DNA of 64,000 nt from Dactylorhiza incarnata. Taxonomy: Eukaryota > Streptophyta > Magnoliopsida > Asparagales > Orchidaceae. The stretch is taken from the NCBI GenBank assembly GCA_033032865.1, contig JAWHQI010000327.1, positions 2,803,501 through 2,867,500 on the forward strand, read 5' to 3'. The notes beneath the pieces were generated by a model. That model had not been told where the DNA came from. It did no database searches and was given only the letters and a program-made list of their open reading frames with translations. Each line of letters opens with the position of its first letter. Position 1 is the first letter of the stretch. Shown here piece by piece: positions 44,055-56,090 of the stretch. The position numbers and the translations under genes are program-made.

Positions 44055-45368
44055 AACATACCAAACATTGTAGAGAGCATGCTAGGTTATCTAGTGCATT
44101 TATATATAAAGAGAGTATAGAATTAGCTTTAGGATCCAATACTCATGAGAAGAAATGTTATGGAAGATAATGATGTGCACATAAGTGTATTTTAAAAAAG
44201 TAAACAAATGATTTAATAAAAATATAAGACATATGTAGAGTAATGTGCACAATAAAACACAAACAATTTTACTTCCACACACTTCAATGCACATACAAAA
44301 ATGTACAACTACCAAAGTGCTTTGCACACACAATGCTCATTAAGATTTATCAGGGTGTAAAGTAGTGCTTGGGGGATCACACACTTTAATTTTCAATATT
44401 GATTTTTTTTGTGATCCGGTGTACTTAAGAATAAGTGGTGTAAAGAAAGAACTAAGGTTTTCACAAGACACTTTACTATTCTTTCCAAGGTGCTCAACCT
44501 CACAATGCTCATTAAGACTTATCAGGAAGTTCAAATAGTGCTTGGTGGAGTTATCTTTGTCAATTTATTTCATAATTTTTGATATGCACAAAGATCTCCG
44601 AATACACTTGTTTTGCAAACCAATATAATTTGAAAGCACTACCACTTTTCTTAATGTTAAAAGTGTAAATAAACATAGTGTAGATAAGATATTTGTGCAA
44701 ATTTAATTCATTGTATAATTACAATACACAAGCAAACATTCTTAGATTAAAAGCATATGTAGACTTTGCCAAAATAAGTGAGTGAATAAATATCATTATC
44801 AATCATAAAACATTTACTCATACTTAGAGGCATGCTAAGCTTGGTTCTACACACCACTTTTTCAATACAATTGATGCACATTTGATTAGATATATCAAAG
44901 CGTGATAAAAACAATGTTCAAAGTAGTTTGAAAAGATGAATTCCAACATTTTAGAAGGTCTAAATGATAGATTAAACCATGCTTGATTTTCACAATAAAG
45001 TCCATACAGTTTTTTTGATATTAAAAAAAATTTTGATTTAAAGTTTGAACTCTTAAAATTGATCTTGGACTTCCCGAGGTCTATCCTGTGAGGGGATCAC
45101 ACCGGTACTAGGAGATGTGATGGAGTGATATCCCAAATCTCCCTTTTGCAAGATACATGTAAATAGAAAAGTTAAGTGCAATTTTTTTTGATAATTCTTT
45201 GTTTTATATTTTTATATTTGATTTTTGCATATAGAAATAGAAATCAAATAAATGAACAAAGAACAGAAGAAAAAACAAATATTTTTTATAATTTGGCTTT
45301 TGTAATTTTGTATTTTAATTTTTCAAAAATCAATTAAAGACAGAAATACAAAAATAAGTAGTACATAT
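44055..45368 (-). repeat. Direct repeat RB, upstream copy
   Basis: Second copy of RA, joined directly to the middle of pol at 44045 and cut at 45368 by the inserted LTR. It also carries the E4-like 75-bp segment (about 45060-45135). Confidence 0.85.
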
Positions 45369-46360
45369 TGTACAACCCTGTATTCGCCGAGTGGGTCCCC
45401 GGGGCCAACGGTGTCTTTAGGCCCAATGTTTTGTAGCACCGCCCCAGGTAAAGAGATGGGGGCGAGAGAGTTTTTGGGCGTACCCGGTAAGGGGGGTGGG
45501 CGGTGGAGGCGGGCAGCCTCCCGCTCGCCCAGCCCCGTAAGGGGGCAAGTCGGAGAGGCGGGTGGCCACCCGGGCTCGCCCCCGCCCCCGCCCCAGCAGG
45601 GGGGCGAGCCGAGAGCCAGGTGGCCTCCCGGGTTTGCCCCCGCCCCAGCAGGGGGGCGAGCCGAGAGGCGGGTGGCCTCCCGGGCTCGCCCCCTCCCCAG
45701 CAGGGGGGCGAGCCGAGAGGCGGGTATCCTCCCGGGCTCGCCCCCGACCCAGCAAGTTGGCGAGCCGAGAGGCGGGTGGCCTCCTGGGCTCACCCCCGCC
45801 CCAGTAGGGGGCTACCCGAGAGGCTGGTGGCCTCCCGGGCTCGCCCCCGCCTCAGCAGGGGGCGAGCCGAGGGCGGGTGGCCTCCTGGGCACGCCCCCAC
45901 CCCAGTAGGTGGCGAGCCGAGAGGCGGGCGGCCTCGGGCTCGCCCCCGCCCTAGGAGGGGGGCGAGTTGGTGAGGCGGGTGGCCTCTCGGGCTTGCCCCG
46001 GCCCCAGCAGGGGGGGGGGGGGGCGAGCCGGAGAGGCGGGTGGCTTCCCAGAATCGCCCTCGCCCTAGTATGGGGCGAGCTGAGAGGCGGATGGCCTCCC
46101 GGGCTCACCCCCGTTCCAGCAGGGTGGCGAGCCGGAGAGGCAGGTGGCCTCCCGGGCTCGCTCCCGCCCCAGCAGGGGGCGAGCCGAGAGGTGGGTGGCA
46201 TCCCGGGCTCTCCCCCGCCCCAGCAGGGGGCGAGCCGAGAGGCGGGTGGCCTCCCAGGCTCGCCCCCGCCCTAGCAGGGGGCGAGCTGATGAGGCGGGTG
46301 GCCTTCTAGGCTCGCCCCCGCCCCAGCAGGGGGCGAGCCGGTGAGGCGGGTGGCCTCCCG
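45369..46360 (+). mobile_element. Truncated LTR of the tRNA-Phe family
   Basis: It starts TGTACAACCCTGTATTCGCC exactly like the E2 LTR and is followed by a long GC-rich minisatellite. It is cut at 46360 by the Tekay-like LTR, so its TATA and 3' end are missing. Open frames on both strands follow from the GC-rich repeat. Confidence 0.85.
45490..46360 (+). repeat. GC-rich minisatellite of about 52-60 bp
   Basis: Some 15 copies of a unit built of GGCGAGCCGAGAGGCGGGT, GGCCTCCCGGGCTCGCCCCC and GCCCCAGCAGGGG. Each unit can fold, because CCCGGGCTCGCC and GGCGAGCC are complementary. It includes a G run of 14 (46010-46023). Confidence 0.9.
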
Positions 46361-49300
46361 TGTAAGAACCCGCCTCCCCAAAACTGAACCCAGTTTAGGG
46401 AGGGGGGATCTTACTGCCCAAGGACGACCACTTGTTCTTCCGGATGGCAACGACCCACCCTCTCAAGCACTGAGTGGTCGCCTTGTCTGGCACAAGAATC
46501 ATAACAACACATCAAAATAACATAGCCGAAGCAATATAATAAGAAAACTAAGCACACATCTTATATTTACATAAAGAGAAGAGGATAAAGCCTATTATTT
46601 ACTATATCTGCCTCGGGGCTACACATGACTATAACAAAATGCTCTTAAGCTAGTCCTATACTCTAGGACTCACGTCGTGGAAGACAGGGGCGAGGCTGGA
46701 GTATCCGATCGGGCCATCTCTAAGGTCGATAACTCATCCTGCGGTTCCCGGGCTTTGCGCTGTCCCATCTCCTGTGATTGGTTATAAGAATAACCATTAG
46801 TCACAGAGCTAAGTGGAAAACACATTCCCTCCCCGAATCCATATTTTGGGGGTGGGCTAAAGTACAGGAATAAATAGCCGAAGCAAGGTAAATGGCTAGC
46901 AAAAGGCAAACATATATACGTATATATATCTATAGGGCCTACCAACCATAATATCATGAGGTGACATAGACGCGCAGTATGTAATAAAGGCAATACTATT
47001 TCGCACACACTCGCACCCAGGTATTCAAACCTGCACACACAAAAACCCTGTGTCGACACAGCTTGGACCGCTTTGCTTCAAGCGGGGTTGCGAACCCCGC
47101 GAGCCTCACCGATGTGGCATCGGTGACAGTGGCCAGTCCTACCACTTCTGAATGTAGTCGTACCGTATCACTCAGGCCCTCTCGTACAACTTGGTGTACT
47201 AACTAGATGTGAGCGACATCTGGCGATTCCGAGATTTAGGCCGACCAACGGAGGCAAAATTGCGGGTTCAGAGTGGTGATAACCCGCTGCGCACATCTCC
47301 CTGTCGCCATGAGTCATCAACCCTCCCGCACCGGTACGAACGATCTACGGGCGTGACCGACCCGCCACTTTTACAACAAACAATCTTCAAACAACTTAAG
47401 TAGAGAATAAGCGCTTTAAGTCTTGACGCGACATTCTTAACTCGACCGGTCACTTGACTTTTGACCGGGAGGCTCGGCGGTAGGAGGGCTCCTTATTTGG
47501 GGCTAACTCGGGAGGAGGGACTCAACTCTGGGTTTTCCCCAACTAAGGCCTCACAGAAAGGAGGAGAAACACCGCTTGCCCGCGTAGGCGTGGTTAGCAC
47601 TAAAATATATATAAAGTGCAATATAAGCTGTAAGAAAGGCCGGAAGCAGGGGCCGAAATATCAGGACCAGTACGAGACTGGAGAATTGAAAGTACAGAAA
47701 GCAGTAAATAAAGGACTAGTGCGAGACTGGATAACTGAAAGTACAACAATCAGTAAATAAAGGACCAGTGCAAGACTGGATTACTGGAAATGAACGAACA
47801 TAAATATAAGTAAGGGGACCAGTGCGTGACTGGATTACTAAAAGCATAAAATAGAAAGCAAAAGTAGGGGGACCAGTGCAAGACTGGTTTCAATGAATAA
47901 ATGCCGAAAGTAAATGCAGGACCAGTATGAGACTAGAGAGCATAATAAATAAAAGGGTTAGTAGTCCAATCATTCCATAACAGGAGGCTTCAATGTCGAC
48001 TCCGTTCTTAGGAGGAAGTTCTGTTCGATCCTCGTTCATAGGGGTCTTTTCTCCGTTCATAGGAGCTTACTTAGATTTTATGAGATTACTTATATTTCGT
48101 GTGCCTTTGGTTCACATCTTAATTATCACCTTGTTATCGAATTGAAATAACGCTTTGCGATCTCGACTTGATCATACATTTCGACGCTCTTAACTCGGTC
48201 GATTACTCGCCAAAATTGGTGGGTTTACGACTTAACTTTAATACGAACCACACAATTTTATTATATAGTTAAAATAACGCGTCGAGGGTTTGCAAAATTA
48301 TTCTGATTATTTTCGTCCATTTTCGGACAAGATTTTGCTCGTAGGAATCTTATTTAGGCTTTTTAAAATATCAAGAGATTTGATAAAAATGTCAAACTTT
48401 GATAGTACCTTTAAAAAGACTAAACTTGACCCTATAATTTTTCCAAGAATTTTCCCAGGTGATTTGGGCATTTAATTCTTTTTATTAAACCTTGTGAAGG
48501 TCCATAAAAATAGCAAACCATTTCAAAAAAATCCCAAATAATTACTGGGGGTGCCCCTCTAGGTGAGGAACATTTTTTGTGTTGGGAGTTTTTTCCACAG
48601 ATGCCCAGTTTACCCTCAGAAAAATCAGAAAGGGAAAGGGGCAAGTGGGGTGCAGTTAGAGGAAAGGAAAGAGAGCAGGGGGCGCTGTACCGTGCGCCCT
48701 CCTGGGGTCCCCACATCGGATCTGCGGAAGATCTGCTGTGGGGGCACACATTTAGAGGCTGGGGCGGGAAACGAGATTAGGGGAGCCGCCCGATCTCTTG
48801 GAGGAGATCGAACGGCTCCCGCTATCCCAGCGGGAGGCGGCCGCTGTCGCCGCCGGGAAGCAGCCGGATGGGGCCGGTGCCGCCCCAGGTCGGTGCGCTG
48901 GGGTCCGGCGACCACTCTAGTGGTGGTCTGACGGTATGGCGCCGCCGGCCACCATCGGAATATAGGAAGGAAAGGGGGGGGGGGGGGGGGGGGCGGCGGT
49001 GGCGTAGCCTGCATGCGCCATGCAGGCTTGCTGCGCCTCCTCCCCCGCTGGGGGAGGTGCCCCTGCCGTCCCTGGCTGGGGCGCCGGGGAGGGGCAGTCC
49101 TCCGGCAGGGGTCCGGCGGCCTGACGCCGCCGACCGCCGGGGGTGGGGTTTTTACCCCGTACAGGAAGCGGAGAGGGAAGGGGAAGGGAGCGGGTTCCGC
49201 CGGTGGCGCGTCCTCCGGCCCCCCTGCCGCCTCCTTTCGTCGGAACTCAGGTCCCCGGGTGGGGACCTGCTCCCCTAGCGCCACCACCGGCGCTGGGGGT

Positions 49301-49373
49301 GCAGGTTCACAGCTAGCCCTTCCCCCACCCGAACCTGGGCAAGGTTTGGTTGGGGCTGGCGGCGCTCCGGCGA

Positions 49374-49406
<33 letters not shown>

Positions 49407-50316
49407 CTTGCCTCCAGGAGGTTGGAAGAGGGAGGGAGAAGGTGGTACACCTATGAGGGGTGAGCTCGGGAGGTTGGTGGTGCGGCCATGGAGGGGGAGC
49501 GATGGTGGCTGCTTGGCTAGGCTGCTCCGGCGGGTGGCTGCTCGGCTAGGGAGGGGGAGAGGTGTCCGGTAGGGGAGGAGGAGGAGGAGGAGAAGGCTGA
49601 TGGGTATTCTGTGCGACCAGGGAAGGGGCTGGGCCCCTCCTTTTATAGGGGAGGAGGGAGGCTTCCCCTCTCTCTCCCTTTATCCCCACGTGGGGTTAAG
49701 GGTGGGATGGGTGGGGGGAGATATTTTCTCCCCCCCTCTCTTCTTCCCCTGCCCGAATAGGGCTGCCTGGTCATGGGCAGCCCCCTCCCTTGAGGGAGGG
49801 GCCTCTCTCTCCTCACCATTTTCTTTTCTTTTCCTAAGAATTCGTGCTTGGGGGGGGGGGGGGGGGGGGGTTGACCAAGGTCAATTTAGGGTGGGGTCAT
49901 CCATGGTCCCGGGAGTCCACCAAGACTTAATGGGACCGGTCCCGAGTTCGTGCGCTCCGTATTTCGTGTGTTGTGCTGAGGCGGTCTGCATAATCCAAAA
50001 TGGGCATATTCTCCATATGACATCGAATCGAAATGGAACGAGTTCCATTACACTCGTATCTGTTGTATGAGTCTAACGAAACTGACGGAACTCAAATCGG
50101 AGTACATTTGGCCACTGTACCCCAACGACTTAGTTGCGGCGCACAATAATACCCAAAACGGTTGTTTTCTCCAAACAACCTCGGATTGGAACGAACTCCA
50201 TTACACTCGTATCGATTATACGAGTCTAACGGAGTCGACGAAAGTCAGATCGGAGTACATTTGGTCACTGTACCCCAACGACTTTGTTGCGACGCACAAT
50301 AATACCCAAAACGGTC
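46361..50316 (-). mobile_element. Tekay-like LTR, minus strand, 5' end truncated
   Basis: The plus strand starts TGTAAGAACCCGCC, so on the minus strand the LTR ends GGCGGGTTCTTACA. Its segments are collinear with the shattered LTR at 12972-36673. Tandem repeats of about 165 bp (50010-50316) carry the ACTCGTAT/ATACGAGT inverted repeat. G runs lie at 48974-48993 (20), 49375-49406 (32) and 49850-49870 (21). No primer site or gag adjoins its 3' end, so it is solo or truncated. No protein gene is supported in it. Confidence 0.7.
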
Positions 50317-51706
50317 CGAGTCGGTTTCCAGCTCAAGCATGGGGGAGCGACATCAACATTCGGCCTCACGAATCAGGGGAAGTCATTTTTTTTATTTACT
50401 CTATTGCACCCCCCTCTTCTTTTCTTCTTTTTTTTCCTCATACTTACTATTCAACATTGAGGTCAATGTTGAACTTTAAACATGGGGGAGTGTTTTCCCT
50501 TTCTTTTTAAGTCTTTCAAAAAAAAAAACACAAAATTTTGAAAACAAAACAAAATCAAAAAAATTATTATAGTACTATTTTATTTCTTTAGCCTTATCAA
50601 AAATCCAAAAAAAAATTTTGAAAAATGCAAAACCCAAAAAAAATCAAAAAAATTAGAAAATTCCAAAAAAAAGAGATCATATTTCAAAATCCAAAAAAAT
50701 GAAAAATCCAAAATATAATAAACTCCTTGCTTAGTCTTTTTGTTATTTTTAGAAATTTAGTTTGAGTTTGTTTATAAGTATTTCTATTATTTTTGATTTG
50801 CTAATCTTTTATTTCATCATATTTAGTTAAATCTAATATTTAGTGATTTAGTTTTAAGAATTATCTTATGGTTTTAATTTGCTTAGAGTAACTTATTTAG
50901 CATCTTTTTCTCTTTTATTTTAAATAGTTTCAATTTTGTAGTAATTTTGCTTAACAATTTTGGATTCTAATTATTTCTACCGCATGCTTTTAGATTCTTA
51001 GGAAATTTCAATCTACTAGTGTTGCTCTCTAGTATTTTAGTTTATTTTCTAAAATGTTTTATTTAACCTCTTATCCTTACCCTAATTCTCCTTTTTCTTT
51101 TTATTGTTAGATCATATGTCATGGGAATAAGGAGATGTTAGTTTCTTATTCTCTGGTAAACATATGCAACCCAAAAATGAAGAGAGGAATTAAAAGTTCA
51201 TATATGTCGTGGGAAGTGATTGGATGTTAGTCTATCATTTTCTGGTATTACATATATATTTTATTTATAAAAAAATTTAGTGGGGTGTGAAAAAAATATT
51301 GATGATCACCTCCAATCAAAGACCCCTTCATGTTGATTTCCTCCCCAAATCCCTTAGCCAATAATATTGTCTTAGATTTTAAATTAAAATATTGTGAGAG
51401 AATAAGTAGTAGGTTGCACTTTTCCTTAAGTTTCTTTTAAGTTATGGTTTTTATAATTTCAATCTAACCTTGTTTGCAATTTACTCAATCTGTGCTAGTT
51501 AATTTATTAGAGAATTTTTGGCTAAATATTTCTCTCTTTTCATTTTAATTTCATAATTTAGGACTTAATTTGTAAATCCCTGAATTTTATTTTTGGCTAG
51601 ATTTTGGTGTAAATAAATTTTTAGTTTAATTGAAAATTTTATAATTCTCATATAAATATTTATCATCTTTTGCTCTGGAATAGCAAAAGCCTAAGCATGG
51701 GGAGTT
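50317..51706 (+). mobile_element. E4 array, truncated left unit (3' interior only)
   Basis: Begins abruptly at GAGTCGGTTTCCAGC, which matches 54738 onward in the next unit, and runs to the polypurine tract CATGGGGAGTT. It is more diverged from the other units than they are from each other, for example GACATCAACATT against GACATCAGCATT. It holds an 'AACATGGGGGAG' tract near 50480. No gene. Confidence 0.85.
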
Positions 51707-53317
51707 TGATAAGTAGTTTTTAGTCATAATATTTTAGGTTAGTTTAGCATAATTTTCCCTAGGTTTAGTTATATTTTTATGTTTTTCATGTATGTTTGTT
51801 GTTAATCCTAATATTTTTATGTTTGTTATGTTTTATATTTTTATATTTTCTAAACTATGTTATGTTGTGTCTTATTTTTGTTTTGTTATAATTTCTTATT
51901 TTATCAAAACTAAAATTATATTATATTTTACTTTGTAGGTTTGATGTTGCTCGTCACCGCCATCATCGCGCCTTCAATGTTCATTGTTGTCGTCGCCATC
52001 GCCATCGTCGCGCCGTCAATAATTATGCCGCATCGTCATCATATCGCCGCACCATGCAAATTCAGCCCTCTACATGGTCAAACCCGCCACCTTTGCATGT
52101 ATTCATGCATGCCTCCATTATTGCCGACCACTTCTCTCTCTCTTATTTCTCTTCTATTTATTTCACTTCTTCTCTCTCTTTCATTCTCTTTTATTCACAT
52201 ACATTTCTCTTTCTTCATTTTTATTTCTTTTAATAAAAGAATGCATTGGAATTGGCCATTCTCTTTCCTATTCTCTCTCCCCCATTTAATCCATTCATGC
52301 ACCTCCTCCTCCATGCATTGAACTTTCTCCTCCTCTCTCTCCCTCATCAATATGATTCATGCATCTCCACCCCATGTGCCCCTTCATTTCTTCCATCTAG
52401 AACATTCCCCCTCTTCTATATAAGGACCCCATTTCTCAAGCATAAGGAGGCGAATGTAATTGGAGTGTAGAGAGTTAGAGAGCAAGCTTCTATTTCTTTC
52501 AAGTATTTCTTCTTGTCTTGTTTTTATTTCTTCATGTAATAGTTAGTATTGTTGTATTCTTATTTCAAGTTTAATGAATATGCACTTTGTTTCTTCTCCT
52601 CTCTTTTCTCCCTATATAATGCGTAGCTAATTTCTTTTTGTGTTCGATCGCGATGAACTTTACAATGAAATAATATCTTTATTTTATGTTGGCATTTGTA
52701 CTTTTTATTTTGATCCGACCTTGATTTATTTCGTATCGACTCCGTATTGCTAGTATACGGTAGTAGATTCCGATCTCATATTTGAGCAGCCGAGAGGCTC
52801 GTGAATGTGAAAGATCACTCAAGGAAGGAAGGAGTTTCACGCAACCCTAGAGATAGGACGACGTAAATCCTCCGGATTGGAGTCAAATCCAATAGTGCGG
52901 ATCACTTCGATAATGCGACTTTAGGCCTTTTTGATTTGCAAAGAGATTTCGGTCAAAACGTCTAGAAGTTAGGAGACTTATTGCTCTAGCGAGAATATTT
53001 CTTAGTTTCGGATCCGTCACGGTCTTTATGAATATGCAAATGTTAAACTAAATTTCTCCGTTATTTTATTTCAAAGTGAATCGTCGATCGAGCACTCTTT
53101 TTCAATAGTTTATTTCTATTTTAATTAAGTTAGTTTATTTTTATTTTCCAAAAACCCAATCAATCGTTCGGTAGGATAATAGAAACGTTGTGAGTAATAG
53201 TAGTTGCCTGCCCCGAGTTTTTATACGACCTTGATATATTTTATATCCTATGCTATATTTCGATAGGTACACTTGCCTTAATCGAGTATAGATTGGAGAA
53301 CACAAATTTCTCTATCA
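51707..53317 (+). mobile_element. E4 LTR 1
   Basis: 1611 bp, TGATAAGTAG...TCTATCA. TATA box TCTATATAAGGACC near 52418. It is followed at 53324 by the primer site. Short frames inside (51941-52470) are in LTR sequence and repeat in every copy; I do not call them genes. Confidence 0.95.
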
Positions 53318-53323
53318 AGTTTT

Positions 53324-53341
53324 TGGCTCCGTTGCCGGGGA
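53324..53341 (+). other. E4 primer-binding site, tRNA-Asp (unit 1)
   Basis: TGGCTCCGTTGCCGGGGA, 17 of 18 matches to the tRNA-Asp complement; repeated at 57708 and 62093. Confidence 0.85.
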
Positions 53342-53610
53342 CTATTGTTGGCAATATTACGAAAGCACCGATTACTTCTACCATTTTACAAAAAATAAAA
53401 AATAAAACATTTTTAAATTTAATTTTTCTACTTTCACCTAAATTGTCTTGGAAAGGACGCTTTGGGCTTGAATTCCCATCACAGCCTCTAGTACCGCTGC
53501 AAACCCCTCACAGGGCAGATTTCGGGAAGTCCTGGACAAACATAATTCGCCTAAGAAAAAAAAATTAAATAATTTTTCTCTTTCCTTTTTTGGTAATAGT
53601 TTTTTTAATC

Positions 53611-54582
53611 ATGGAATCATCTTCTTTTTGCGCTCTTTGCGGGTCTCCCGACCATTTTAATTTTGCATGTTTTTCGGGAACCCCTCCCTCATATGATTTC
53701 AATTTTTCTGGAGTAGGACAAAGTAGCCAATTTGACTCTTACTCCAATTTTTATCCTACATGGGAGGTGGGGAACCCGTCTTATTTTTCGCATGATTTTG
53801 CCCCGCAAAGCGCCGCGCCTCCAATTTTTAATTCTATCGATAATCGGTTTCTTGAATTGCAAACTTCTTTAAATAATATTAATTCGCATTTTAAGACCAT
53901 TATTGATTATTTTTCTTGTGAGGCCGCGTCTTTTTCTTCGTCTTCTTCTCCGTCTCCTCCAATTTCTTTATGTAATGAGTCACCGGATATCCCGGCTTAT
54001 CTTATTCCTCTCGAGGAAGATAACTATTCGGATGTTCCGGATTGTTTCCTTCCTCCCTTGGATGACACACATATGGATACTCCGGCGTGCTTCTTACCTT
54101 TTGAGGATGACGAGCCGTCTCAAAATTTTCCTTCTTTTTCTGAAGACGTATGTGATTCCATGTCAAGTTTAATTTCAATTGTTCCAACTTTTTCTAGTTT
54201 TAGAGAGTCTTTTTCTTCTTCTTCTTTTATTTTAGATAATTCCTCTTTAGTTCTTTCTACCCCTTCTTCTCCCGAAATTTCACAAGATTCACTTTCTCCT
54301 TGTGAAATTTTCATTAATGGAATTCCTTTTTCTACTTCTTTTATTCCTCTTTCTATTTCTTCCTCTTTTATTTCTTCTTCTTTTGACGACCCATTCTTTC
54401 CCCTTTTACAAACGGCGGAGTTCTTCTATAACTCAGTCCGTACATTTTTGGGCGTCATTCCTTTGAAGATTCCACCGCATGCCGGTGCGATTCTTCATTT
54501 CTTCTTTTTTCTTATTTACTTTCCTAAGCGCATACTTAGGGAGTTACCTCTTCATCTTAGTTTTTATTTTCCATTTAGCTAA
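53611..54582 (+). CDS. E4 zinc-knuckle protein, 323 residues (unit 1)
   Basis: The single large frame of the element. A CX2CX4HX4C zinc knuckle lies at the very N-terminus (Cys7, Cys10, His15, Cys20). The following SYSNFYPTWEVGNPSYFS recalls the stretch after the knuckle in Athila gag, and residues about 80-100 (NRFLELQTSLNNINSHFK) form a short amphipathic helix. Two copies of a DxPxCFLPxxDD repeat lie near residues 145-170. A long Ser-rich acidic part leads to a hydrophobic end, KRILRELPLHLSFYFPFS. I infer it derives from the C-terminal part of an Athila gag with a new tail; the capsid core is absent. In this unit a T-run difference opens an in-frame upstream ATG at 53590; the start at 53611 is kept because it is shared by all units. 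Conserved without stops in all three copies. Confidence 0.65.
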   Translation: MESSSFCALCGSPDHFNFACFSGTPPSYDFNFSGVGQSSQFDSYSNFYPTWEVGNPSYFSHDFAPQSAAPPIFNSIDNRFLELQTSLNNINSHFKTIIDYFSCEAASFSSSSSPSPPISLCNESPDIPAYLIPLEEDNYSDVPDCFLPPLDDTHMDTPACFLPFEDDEPSQNFPSFSEDVCDSMSSLISIVPTFSSFRESFSSSSFILDNSSLVLSTPSSPEISQDSLSPCEIFINGIPFSTSFIPLSISSSFISSSFDDPFFPLLQTAEFFYNSVRTFLGVIPLKIPPHAGAILHFFFFLIYFPKRILRELPLHLSFYFPFS

Positions 54583-56090
54583 CCAAAAACGTCGTGCTCA
54601 GACGACGTTAAACAAAGAGCGCTCTTGGGAGGCACCCCTTGCTTACCATTTTTGTTCTTTCTTTTTCTTTTTATTTTGTTTTGCAGGAATAAAACCTTCG
54701 GCGGTTCGTTTGACTCCATCTTCTCTTCCTTAGGCCTGAGTCGGTTTCTAGCTCAAGCATGGGGGAGCGACATCAGCATTCGGCCTCACAAATCTGGGGA
54801 AGTCGTTTTTTTATATACTCTATTGCACCCCCCTCTTTTTTTTTCCTCATACTTACTATTCAACATTGAGGTCAATGTTGAACTTTAAACATGGGGGAGT
54901 GTTTTCCCTTTCTTTTTAAGTCTTTCAAAAAAAACACAAAAATTTTGAAAACAAAATAAAATAAAAAAAATTATTATAGTACTATTTTGTTTCTTTAGCC
55001 TTATCAAAAATGCAAAACCCAAATAAAATAAAAAAAATTAGAAAATTCCAAAAAAAAGATCATATTTCAAAATCCAAAAAAAATGAAAAATCCAAAATAT
55101 AATAAACTCCTTGCTTAGTCTTTTTGTTATTTTTAGAAATTTAGTTTGAGTTTGTTTATAAGTATTTCTATTATTTTTGATTTGCTAATCTTTTATTTCA
55201 TCATATTTAGTTAAATCTAATATTTAGTGATTTAGTTTTAAGAATTATCTTATGGTTTTAATTTGCTTAGAGTAACTTATTTAGCATCTTTTTCTCTTTT
55301 ATTTTAAATAGTTTCAATTTTGTAGTAATTTTGCTTAACAATTTTGGATTCTAATTATTTCTACCGCATGCTTTTAGATTCTTAGGAAATTTCAATCTAC
55401 TAGTGTTGCTCTCTAGTATTTTAGTTTATTTTCTAAAATGTTTTATTTAACCTCTTATCCTTACCCTAATTCTCCTTTTTCTTTTTATTGTTAGATCATA
55501 TGTCATGGGAATAAGGAGATGTTAGTTTCTTATTCTCTGGTAAACATATGCAACCCAAAAATGAAGAGAGGAATTAAAAGTTCATATATGTCGTGGGAAG
55601 TGATTGGATGTTAGTCTATCATTTTCTGGTATTACATATATATTTTATTTATAAAAAAATTTAGTGGGGTGTGAAAAAAATATTGATGATCACCTCCAAT
55701 CAAAGACCCCTTCATGTTGATTTCCTCCCCAAATCCCTTAGCCAATAATATTGTCTTAGATTTTAAATTAAAATATTGTGAGAGAATAAGTAGTAGGTTG
55801 CACTTTTCCTTAAGTTTCTTTTAAGTTATGGTTTTTATAATTTCAATCTAACCTTGTTTGCAATTTACTCAATCTGTGCTAGTTAATTTATTAGAGAATT
55901 TTTGGCTAAATATTTCTCTCTTTTCATTTTAATTTCATAATTTAGGACTTAATTTGTAAATCCCTGAATTTTATTTTTGGCTAGATTTTGGTGTAAATAA
56001 ATTTTTAGTTTAATTGAAAATTTTATAATTCTCATATAAATATTTATCATCTTTTGCTCTGGAATAGCAAAAGCCTAAGCATGGGGAGTT
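54583..56090 (+). other. E4 3' non-coding region (unit 1)
   Basis: Right after the stop comes GTCGTGCTCAGACGAC, a 5-bp-stem hairpin, then GCGCTCTTGGGAGGCACCCC, which I recognise as a motif common downstream of coding regions in Athila elements. TTTTGTTTTGCAG near 54674 looks like a 3' splice site. The inverted repeat TCAACATTGA then TCAATGTTGA is near 54860-54880. The tract AAGCATGGGGAGTT ends the region at the next LTR. Confidence 0.6.

Noticed and set aside
45323..46344. Several overlapping frames of 80-165 codons
   Set aside because: GC-rich minisatellite in an LTR; stop codons are rare by composition on both strands.
48563..49456. Frames of 120-220 codons on both strands
   Set aside because: GC-rich LTR sequence with G runs; overlapping on all frames, no family feature.
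51941..52470. Frames of 71-126 codons inside the E4 LTRs, repeated in each copy
   Set aside because: Low-complexity Phe/Ser/Leu-rich translation of pyrimidine-rich LTR DNA just upstream of the TATA box; copies change without regard to frame.
53293..53568. 91-codon frame across the E4 primer site
   Set aside because: It overlaps the primer-binding site, an RNA signal, and the leader segment shared with the copia element; more likely untranslated.
54479..54733. 84-codon frame overlapping the end of the E4 protein
   Set aside because: Alternative frame of the hydrophobic C-terminus and its downstream pyrimidine tract; no independent support.
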